Made by a program: the position numbers and the translations under genes. The notes below the pieces were generated by a model. The model searched no databases, had not been told where the DNA came from, and saw only the letters and a list, made by a program, of their open reading frames with translations. This document shows, one piece after another, positions 36,661-42,256 of a stretch of DNA of 42,256 bases (the first letter of the stretch is position 1; each line of letters begins with the position of its first letter). The stretch comes from Paulinella micropora (Eukaryota; Cercozoa; Imbricatea; Euglyphida): positions 1,347,183-1,389,438 of the forward strand of contig BJOX01000023.1 in NCBI GenBank assembly GCA_009731375.1, in the 5' to 3' direction.

Positions 36661-38145
36661 ACAAACTCAGTCCGGCCAGGCTAGTAAAATTTGCGGCGTA
36701 AAACTATTGACTATATTGTACCGTGACTGCAAAGTACTCAGCTGAAGGCTGACTTCACTTGAACTCAGCAGTTGAATACGGTTGAACTCAGCTTGAAGTT
36801 GCGGATTGAAGTATTAATGATTGAAGTTGGACGGTAGAGTATGATGGTTTTCGGAAATTAGTTTTGGCCTGCTATTATTGTATAATATATTTATAATAGT
36901 GAAAATCTCTCAGCAGCCTCCGTCACGGCATGAGTCACTTAGTGACTGCCCCGGCCCGCCGGGGCCCCCGCGGCGCTTAATTCATCGGTCACGTTATCCA
37001 AAATTCAACCGGGGTTACAGTGACTGTGGACTGTCACTGAAACTTGAAAATAACAAATATGCAGTGCCGGATATGGGAAAAGAAGCAATCCACGACTCAG
37101 GAATTTTAAATTGAGTCGCCGTTTGTAGTCATTTCTGACTCTTGAACGGAATCGAAACGAGGCAAGTGAAAGCCTTCGTTAGAGTAGTCGAAAGGTGACG
37201 TTTGTGCAGAGAAGAATCTATTAATATTATTAATAATAACAGGCAGGTCACTTGAAAAATGACTGAAATGTCAACGGTACTGACTTTTGCAGGTCCTTAA
37301 AATGCTATCGTGACAGCAGCTACGTTTGATAACAATAATTAACTCAGAAAGTAATGAACTGGCAGCGTACGAGAAGGAAAAAGCCTCGTGCATGATTGCA
37401 ACTGATGGTGTCGGCCCGGCCGATATCAAAATACTGATGGTGGCAAAGTTGTTATATAAAAAGCTGATTATGATCACAGCTGTTAGCACTTTTCTGTTAG
37501 TTGAAGGGTTAATACATAATTCAGGATGGACGGACTCTGGGGCTGTTACACAGCGGCGACAGAGGATAAATTGAGGCTCGCAAAACAACCGATTTGAAAA
37601 CAGACGCTGCCGAGCATCGGCTTGTGGCATAGGGACGATATATAAATAATTTTAGGAAAGTCAGTGACGCCGACGCCGCGGCCGACGTGGTCACTGGGCC
37701 CTCCCTCGGACCATCCGAGGCTTCCATATATTGTATTAATAAATACTACTGCAAGTCACGGGGGCACTTCTAGCCCCGCCCCGCCGAGGAGTCATAGATA
37801 CCTTAATTTTGACTCCAGTACTTGAATTATCCAATTCAATAGCCTGATCAGTAACAACGTTACGCTTTCCACTCATTTATACGAATGCCATGTATTCTAT
37901 TAAAAGTTGATTGCAAAAAATAATACATCAATAATATGAGGATATTTCTTCGTGTCCTGGTCTGACGACTTCTTGGTCCAAACGAGGCCCTCCAGATGAT
38001 GCTGGGAAGCCAGTGGCTCCAATTTCTTGCCCCTTGGAAGTTATTATTATCTTCTGAGACATTTCCTTAATGTACTTCATCTCCTTCATTTCCTTCTCTT
38101 TATTTTCTCTTGTTTGCCTCGTTCTGCTTTTCTTTTCTTACATGG
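36661..38145. other. AT-rich region without a supported gene
   Basis: Several short frames are open (for example 37326-37574 plus), but none shows a known domain. Small palindromes stand out: AGTCACTTAGTGACT near 36930, CCCCGGCCCGCCGGGG near 36949, and CAGTGAC/GTCACTG arms near 37019-37041. GC islands sit within AT-rich DNA. Confidence 0.4.
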
Positions 38146-38353
38146 AGGACGAGGAGGAGGAGGAGGAGGAGGAGGAGGAGGAGAAGGAGGAGGAGGAGGA
38201 GAAGAAGAAGAAGAAGAAGAAGAAGAAGAAGAAGAAGAAGAAGAAGAAGAAGAAGAAGAAGAAGAAGAAGAAGAAGAGGAGGAGGAGGAGGAGGAGGAAG
38301 AAGAAGAAGAAGAAGAAGAAGAAGAAGAAGAAGAAGAAGAAGAAGAAGAAGAA

Positions 38354-38385
<32 letters not shown>

Positions 38386-38991
38386 AGAGGAAGAGGAGGA
38401 AGAGGAGGAGGAGGAGGAGGAGGAGGAGGAGGAAGAAGAAGAAGAAGAAGAAGAAGAAGAAGAAGAAGAAGAAGAAGAAGAAGAAGAAGAAAAGGAAGGA
38501 GAAGAGGAAGGAGAGGCAAGAGAAGAGGAAGGAGAAAAGGAAGAAGAAGAGGAAGAAGAAGAAGGAGAGCAAGAAGAAGAGCAAGAAGAAGATTGAAAAG
38601 AGGAGGAAGAAGAAGAGGAAGAAGAAGAGGAAGAAGAGGAAGAAGAGGAAGAAGAAGAGGAAGAAGAAGAGGAAGAAGAAGAGGAAGAAAAGGAAGAAGA
38701 AGAGGAAGAAGAAGAGGAAGAAGAAGAGGAAGAAGAAGAGAGAAGAGAAAGAGTAGTAAATTCATCTGCAATCGGAACTGAGCAATAAGGCCCACTGTAG
38801 TAAGCTATACAGGTGCATATCTCGGGAGTGAACAACTGCAAGGCTTCATAGATCTCTGGCATGACACTTCGAGCATGCTCATGCAGCCTTGCCCAGTCTT
38901 GGTTTCTGCGCAGCAACTGACTAATCTCCTGTTCCCCTGCGTCACCTATGCTGTTGTCCGAGAGCTCCAGGCTAGTCAACATGTTATTGAC
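38086..38991 (-). CDS. LRR terminal exon with C-terminal cap, then poly-Ser frame
   Basis: Acceptor CACGTGCAG, exon start at 38991. The first 28 codons are an LRR (LELSDNSIGDAGEQEISQLL), followed by a non-repeat cap (RRNQDWARLHEHARSVMPEI, then CTCIAYYSGPY). The same frame stays open through the polypurine tract as more than 150 Ser and a Pro-rich end, stopping at 38086. The cap marks this as the 3' end of a minus-strand LRR gene. Whether the Ser tail is translated is unknown; a splice or an indel in the repeat could end it earlier. Confidence 0.6.
38146..38755 (+). repeat. (GAG/GAA)n polypurine tract, 610 bp
   Basis: Pure purine over nearly the full length: GAG at both ends, GAA in the middle. 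All minus-strand frames are open (poly-Ser, poly-Leu, poly-Phe). The LRR terminal exon on the minus strand runs into it in the poly-Ser frame. Confidence 0.95.
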
Positions 38992-39068
38992 CTGCACGTG
39001 ACGACACATGCAATCCTATGCAACCGGGCCCTCGGTAGCGTTTCTAAAGTGACTTTTTGTGTGTATAG

Positions 39069-39151
39069 GCGAATGCAACTCTGCTGGAGCTGCATGGAGT
39101 GGCAATAACATTGTTTCAAATAGTGCAAAACAAGTAGCGGAAGTTTTGAAG
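39069..39151 (+). pseudogene. LRR exon, cassette 1 plus, frameshifted
   Basis: 83 nt: one base short of 84. The reading frame changes between LLELHG and NNIVSNSAKQVAEVLK, so this copy is broken. The acceptor TATAG and donor GTACC remain. Confidence 0.7.
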
Positions 39152-39155
39152 GTAC

Positions 39156-39239
39156 CTGCAAAGCCGCTTCTATCGCTTTTGCTCCATCATGTCTGATTCG
39201 GTTGGATGCAAGAGCGATCTTGATCACGGTTTTGTTTAC
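39156..39239 (-). CDS. LRR exon, cassette 1 minus
   Basis: 84 nt, phase 0, intact. Core IALASNRIRHDGAKAI. Acceptor TGTAG, donor GTACC shared with the plus exon at 39069-39151. RNase-inhibitor-type 28-residue LRR. Confidence 0.8.
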
Positions 39240-39320
39240 CTACACAATCCAATCAGAACGTCACAACTTTACCGCTGGAGATAGCATGTCTAACAACTTG
39301 TATTTGTGATGTCACTGCAG

Positions 39321-39404
39321 GCGAACAAGGTTCTGCAGACGCTAGGGATTCGAGATGACAAAATTAGAAGTAAAGGTGCACCAGCGTCTGCAGACGCACG
39401 TGAG
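39321..39404 (+). CDS. LRR exon, cassette 2 plus, diverged
   Basis: 84 nt and open. The first half is LRR-like (VLQTLGIRDDKIRSKGA) but the helix part reads PASADARE, off consensus. Acceptor CTGCAG, donor GTACC. Possibly decaying. Confidence 0.6.
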
Positions 39405-39408
39405 GTAC

Positions 39409-39492
39409 CTGCAGGGCATTTGCGATTGCTATCGCGCCTGCGTCACCGATCTTGTTGTTATCGAGGGTTAATTCTTTCAGGCTGGTGTTCAC
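39409..39492 (-). CDS. LRR exon, cassette 2 minus
   Basis: 84 nt, intact, close to consensus: LTLDNNKIGDAGAIAIANAL. Acceptor ATTAG, donor GTACC. Confidence 0.82.
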
Positions 39493-39532
39493 CTAATACC
39501 ATTTCGCAATGTTATGCTATTTTTGCGGCCTC

Positions 39533-39548
39533 GCTACCAGCGGGTAGC
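39533..39548. repeat. Spacer palindrome, cassettes 2/3
   Basis: GCTACC AGCG GGTAGC, perfect 6 bp arms. Confidence 0.85.
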
Positions 39549-39580
39549 ACTTTCCACTGGTATGTTTTGACTGCATTTAG

Positions 39581-39655
39581 GTAAACAGTAGTATTCGCAG
39601 CATCGACTTGAGTGCAAAAATATTGGGATTGAAAGCGATTGGCCTAGCTCTTCAG
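39581..39655 (+). CDS. LRR exon, cassette 3 plus, 9 nt shorter
   Basis: 75 nt, in frame: IDLSAKILGLKAIGLAL. Homologous to the minus exon of cassette 7 but lacking three codons. Acceptor TTTAG, donor GTACC. Confidence 0.65.
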
Positions 39656-39659
39656 GTAC

Positions 39660-39743
39660 CTTCAGTGCTGCTGCGATTTCCTTAGCTCCATCAGCACCAA
39701 TGTTATTGTCACCAAGCCACAAACTTTGCAGCATTGTCTTCAC
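39660..39743 (-). CDS. LRR exon, cassette 3 minus
   Basis: 84 nt, intact: LWLGDNNIGADGAKEIAAAL. The last 39 bases are identical to the plus-strand exon of cassette 7 (41355-41438), which lies in the opposite orientation. Confidence 0.82.
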
Positions 39744-39778
39744 CTGCACTCACACAAACAAAACATAATTGAAAAAGT

Positions 39779-39793
39779 GCTACCGCCGGTAGC
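39779..39793. repeat. Spacer palindrome, cassettes 3/4
   Basis: GCTACCGCCGGTAGC, perfect 7 bp arms around one base. Confidence 0.9.
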
Positions 39794-39820
39794 AGAATAT
39801 TTATCATGATCATGTGTTAG

Positions 39821-39916
39821 GTGAACACCAGCTTAACTTCTCTTTCGTTGCAATACATGCATATGTACAACGACATCGGACCAGAAGGAGCGAAGCAAAT
39901 CGCAAAAGTACTGCAG
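39821..39916 (+). CDS. LRR exon, cassette 4 plus, 12 nt longer
   Basis: 96 nt, in frame. Four extra residues (QYMH) sit between SLSL and MYNDIGPEGAKQIAKVL. Acceptor GTTAG, donor GTACC. Confidence 0.65.
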
Positions 39917-39920
39917 GTAC

Positions 39921-40004
39921 CTTGAGAGCTTCTCCGATTGCGTGGGCACCGTCATCACCAATACTATTGTCTCGTAGATTCAGCTCCCTCAGGGTTTGGT
40001 TTAC
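39921..40004 (-). CDS. LRR exon, cassette 4 minus
   Basis: 84 nt, intact: LNLRDNSIGDDGAHAIGEAL. Acceptor CATAG, donor GTACC. Confidence 0.82.
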
Positions 40005-40041
40005 CTATGAAACCCAATATATTGATACATGTACATGTGTT

Positions 40042-40060
40042 GCTACCGCGTGCAGGTACC
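40042..40060. repeat. Spacer palindrome, cassettes 4/5, imperfect
   Basis: GCTACC GCGTGCA GGTACC; one mismatch in the right arm. Confidence 0.65.
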
Positions 40061-40090
40061 ATTAAAAAAACATACATATGTGATGTGCAG

Positions 40091-40174
40091 GAGAACAAGA
40101 CACTCCGCGAGCTCAACATGTACAACAATATCATTGGACCGGATGGCGCGAAAGCTTTTGCAAAGGCGTTAGAG
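40091..40174 (+). CDS. LRR exon, cassette 5 plus
   Basis: 84 nt, intact: LNMYNNIIGPDGAKAFAKAL. The AKAL type is also seen on the minus strand of cassettes 6 and 8. Confidence 0.75.
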
Positions 40175-40178
40175 GTAC

Positions 40179-40262
40179 CTTGAGCATTTTGGCCATGGCT
40201 GCGGCGCCTGCTGGCCCAATCTTGTTGCCTCGGATGTCAAACTCAACCAAAGTTTTGTTTAC
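40179..40262 (-). CDS. LRR exon, cassette 5 minus
   Basis: 84 nt, intact: FDIRGNKIGPAGAAAMAKML. Belongs to the AAAxAxML type also seen on the plus strand of cassettes 6 and 8. Confidence 0.82.
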
Positions 40263-40298
40263 CTATTTAGCAATACAGGCCAAACAACATTTGTGAAT

Positions 40299-40311
40299 GC
40301 TACCGCGCGGT

Positions 40312-40314
<3 letters not shown>
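40299..40314. repeat. Spacer palindrome, right of cassette 5
   Basis: GCTACCGCGCGGTAGC, a perfect 16 bp palindrome. Confidence 0.92.

Positions 40315-40404
<90 letters not shown>
40315..40404 (+). repeat. (GT)n and (GA)n dinucleotide runs
   Basis: (GT)n at 40315-40344 and (GA)n at about 40352-40403, directly after the perfect 16 bp palindrome at 40299-40314. Confidence 0.95.
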
Positions 40405-40407
<3 letters not shown>

Positions 40408-40523
40408 AGTGATAGTGAGAGTGTCTGTTACAACACGAACATATATTTCAGCTCGTAAATCGCGCAGGCAAGAGAAAGAAATACACATAAAGTTGTACAA
40501 CATCAGATAATCATTTTACGCAC

Positions 40524-40667
40524 CTTGAGGAAAGAAGCGATGATAATGGCATCCAAGTCGCCGTAGCGCTTGTGTGCTAAATATATTTTTTTTTTCTTCC
40601 CGTCACGGAATGACGCGACAGGGATCCAGTTGCCTTGAATCCATATTTGCTTGATGCTCTGGTTGAC
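40524..40667 (-). CDS. LRR plus linker exon, 48 codons, minus
   Basis: 144 nt, phase 0. Begins like an LRR (VNQSIKQIWIQGNWIPV). A Lys run encoded by AAG plus ten A follows, then IYLAHKRYGDLDAIIIASFL and a GTGCGT donor. The frame depends on the A10 length; with ten A it is intact. The last part resembles the cap that precedes LRR runs in such proteins (compare ERQGPAEAAILAEFL in the plus exon at 40679). Confidence 0.6.
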
Positions 40668-40678
40668 CTAATTTCCAG

Positions 40679-40896
40679 GACACCATCCAAGCATCACGTC
40701 AGTGGATCTGCGAGGCAACAACTTGAGCGTGGAAAGCGGCTCGGCGTTGGCAGCAGTGGCCAAGCAAAATCCCCGCACCAAAGAGGTGTGTGGGATTCCT
40801 CTTGATTCACTGCGCGAGAACAAGACAACAGTGCTAGATCTGTCTAACGAACGTCAAGGCCCCGCAGAAGCGGCTATTTTGGCTGAATTCTTGAAG
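40679..40896 (+). CDS. LRR N-terminal cap exon, plus
   Basis: Acceptor TTTCCAG, open to AAG and a GTCAAT donor. Contains VDLRGNNLSVESGSALAAVA, then a VCGIPLDSLRENKTTVLDLS and GPAEAAILAEFL segment, the kind of cap found ahead of RI-like LRRs. Its acceptor overlaps that of the minus exon at 40524-40667, head to head within 11 bp. Phase at the acceptor is uncertain. Confidence 0.55.
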
Positions 40897-41016
40897 GTCA
40901 ATATGAACTTCAGTAATAAATTTTGAAAAATGCATGTGCCAACATACATACATGCCACATAAACATTTTTTTTTTTTTTTCAGCCGAACGTCACACAAAA
41001 TTTCTATCTCCCACAT

Positions 41017-41032
41017 GCTACCGCGCGCTAGC
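41017..41032. repeat. Spacer palindrome, left of cassette 6
   Basis: GCTACCGCGCGCTAGC, palindromic except for one pair. Confidence 0.8.
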
Positions 41033-41102
41033 AATATGTATTTGGATGTATTTTGCCCAATAGGTTGAACGGCAAATATGTATGTCCTTTGTGTGGGTTT
41101 AG

Positions 41103-41186
41103 GTCAATACAGCGTTGCAAGGGTTGAACTTATGTGGCAATAATATTGGCCCAGAGGGCGCTGCTGCGATAGCCGATATGCATTAG
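41103..41186 (+). CDS. LRR exon, cassette 6 plus, TAG as last codon
   Basis: 84 nt: LNLCGNNIGPEGAAAIADMH followed by TAG exactly at the splice junction. Sister exons end CTT AAG here, so this is a nonsense change at the last codon; a plus-strand transcript would stop here. Confidence 0.65.
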   Translation, partial: VNTALQGLNLCGNNIGPEGAAAIADMH

Positions 41187-41190
41187 GTAC

Positions 41191-41280
41191 CTCCAATGCT
41201 TTCGCGATGTGCCGTGCTCCTTCTGCAAAAATCGAGTTGCTTGAAATGTTTAGCTTTTCCAGCTTGCACTCCTTGTTCTC
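41191..41280 (-). CDS. LRR exon, cassette 6 minus
   Basis: 90 nt (30 codons), intact: starts ENKECKLEK, core LNISSNSIFAEGARHIAKAL. Acceptor GTGCAG, donor GTACC. Confidence 0.78.
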
Positions 41281-41309
41281 CTGCACACACAAATACACTC
41301 TTCTTCAGT

Positions 41310-41330
41310 GCTACCGTGCGCAGTGGTACT
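41310..41330. repeat. Spacer palindrome, cassettes 6/7, decayed
   Basis: GCTACC GTGCGCAGT GGTACT; the right arm has two changes. Confidence 0.55.
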
Positions 41331-41354
41331 CATGTTTTCTTTGTGTCGGTGCAG

Positions 41355-41438
41355 GTGAACAAGGTGCTGCAAAGTTTTCGGCTTGATGAAAATAAAATTG
41401 GTGCTGATGGAGCTAAGGAAATCGCAGCAGCACTGAAG
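41355..41438 (+). CDS. LRR exon, cassette 7 plus
   Basis: 84 nt, intact: FRLDENKIGADGAKEIAAAL. Homologue of the cassette 3 minus exon, 20 of 28 residues the same. Acceptor GTGCAG, donor GTACC. Confidence 0.8.
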
Positions 41439-41442
41439 GTAC

Positions 41443-41526
41443 CTGAAGAGCTAGGCCAACGGCCTTGGCGCCTTCAACCCCAAGGATGTTAGAACCCAAG
41501 TCGATGCTGCGAATACTTTTGTTTAC
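41443..41526 (-). CDS. LRR exon, cassette 7 minus
   Basis: 84 nt, intact: IDLGSNILGVEGAKAVGLAL. Homologue of the cassette 3 plus exon. Confidence 0.8.
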
Positions 41527-41558
41527 CTATATGCAGTCAAAACATACCAGCGGAAAGT

Positions 41559-41572
41559 GCTACCGCGGTAGC
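41559..41572. repeat. Spacer palindrome, cassettes 7/8
   Basis: GCTACCGCGGTAGC, a perfect 14 bp palindrome. Confidence 0.92.
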
Positions 41573-41602
41573 ATAAACGAGAGTGACAAATTTGTTTGAC
41601 AG

Positions 41603-41692
41603 GAAAATAAGGAATGCAAACTGCAAACGTTGGACATATCAGAGAACGATATTGGCCCTGAAGGTGCTGCTGCGATCGCCAATATGCTTAAG
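41603..41692 (+). CDS. LRR exon, cassette 8 plus
   Basis: 90 nt, intact: starts ENKECKLQT, core LDISENDIGPEGAAAIANML. The same ENKECK start is found on the minus strand in cassette 6. Confidence 0.8.
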
Positions 41693-41696
41693 GTAC

Positions 41697-41780
41697 CTCC
41701 AACGCCTTGAGGATAGCTTTTGCGCCGTCGGGTCCGATTTTGTTGCCATCGAGATTGAGGGTCTGCACAGTGTTGTTCGC
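41697..41780 (-). CDS. LRR exon, cassette 8 minus
   Basis: 84 nt, intact: LNLDGNKIGPDGAKAILKAL. Acceptor TATGTAG, donor GTACC. The rightmost LRR exon; a (TTTA)n array on this strand lies just upstream. Confidence 0.8.
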
Positions 41781-41786
41781 CTACAT

Positions 41787-41804
41787 AATAAATAGATAAG
41801 TAAG

Positions 41805-41867
<63 letters not shown>

Positions 41868-41876
41868 ACAAACAAA

Positions 41877-41928
<52 letters not shown>

Positions 41929-41949
41929 TAATAATAATAATATACTTCC
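41787..41949 (+). repeat. (AATA)n and (AAT)n arrays
   Basis: AATA tetranucleotides to about 41891, then AAT trinucleotides, leading into the third R393 copy. Confidence 0.95.
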
Positions 41950-42256
41950 TCTAAGGCATACTGATGCAGCTGATGGCACGATCCGTTTCCGGACATGAGC
42001 CTCCATGCCCTTGTTCGAGGTGCTCCATCCCCTCCTAGTCAGTCTCTCGACTGATTATAGGGGCCACCGATGGAGCTCCTGAGGGCAAGACTACACTAAG
42101 CCGAGGTTATTCCGCAGTCCCAACAACCTCTTGCAAAACGTTGCCGCATGTGCAAGTGCGTACACCAAGCATGGTTGCTAGAACTACCTCAAAACCCCAC
42201 CCATAACAATTTGGTATCCGCTGGGTCCACGGGCTATCAACCGGCATAGCGGAGTT
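41950..42256 (-). mobile_element. 393 bp repeat (R393), copy 3, runs off the window
   Basis: Diverged copy of 23979-24371, same order, with many point changes. Its minus-strand end reads TGGAGGCTCATGTCCGG (41989-42005), 15 of 17 matching the LINE-1w 3' motif, then a CAGCTGCATCAGTATGCC segment and (ATT)n. Confidence 0.8.

Noticed and set aside
37326-37574. An 82-codon plus-strand frame as a small gene
   Set aside because: Open and not low complexity, but no start context, domain, repeat or neighbour supports it.
39069-41780. A CRISPR-like array because of regularly spaced palindromes
   Set aside because: The spacers are LRR exons with splice sites, the repeats are 14-16 bp and degenerate, and the genome is eukaryotic.

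Overview
This window is eukaryotic nuclear DNA. It has GT-AG introns with small phase-0 exons, two kinds of non-LTR retrotransposon, tRNA-derived SINEs, and a very large load of tri- and tetranucleotide repeats. Nothing in it looks bacterial: no operons, Shine-Dalgarno sites or CRISPR. I cannot name the organism. A protist, for example an alga, is plausible because of the intron-split leucine-rich-repeat (LRR) array and a GT34-like Golgi glycosyltransferase, but this is inference. Assembly gaps lie at 11178-12077, 14595-14604, 24887-25066, 25406-25649, 28678-28687, 30625-30758, 32109-32118 and 35679-36004.

Layout: 1-2630 holds simple repeats, a 217-231 bp foldback (MITE-like) element, a 240-270 bp compound minisatellite and a tRNA-derived SINE. 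2631-8798 is a near complete single-ORF LINE (here LINE-1w): RRM-like N-terminus, APE endonuclease, reverse transcriptase and zinc knuckle, broken by one TGA, with an (ATT)n tail. 8799-12480 is mostly GATA/GGTA/ATAC arrays with short conserved cores. 12540-13670 has possible gene remnants. 14060-22670 holds two nearly identical copies, plus one tail fragment, of a second LINE (LINE-2w, L2/CR1-like) separated by (TAG)n tails. 22670-30624 is a mosaic of repeat families and satellites, including a 1.7 kb GAA-rich tract. 30759-36660 is the first GC-rich genic stretch: an intact GT34-like gene, a broken secreted-protein gene, a coiled-coil-like ORF with one TAG, and duplicated LRR-like fragments. 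36661-38060 shows no convincing gene.

The most unusual part is 38991-41780. It contains eight cassettes of about 250 bp. In each, one 28-30 codon LRR exon on the plus strand and one on the minus strand meet tail to tail at a GGTACC palindrome, so the same GTAC is the 5' splice donor for both strands. The cassettes are separated by another palindrome, GCTACC..GGTAGC, placed almost symmetrically. At least one cassette pair (39581-39743 and 41355-41526) is clearly the same cassette in opposite orientation, with 60 identical bases through the junction. This suggests an LRR receptor locus built from invertible, strand-symmetric exon cassettes.

The mobile elements share a second theme. LINE-1w, the tRNA-SINE and two other short repeat families end in related 3' sequences followed by (ATT)n, and new copies sit inside microsatellites of their own tail motif. 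LINE-2w does the same with (TAG)n. The microsatellites therefore appear to be made by, and to serve as landing sites for, the retroelements.
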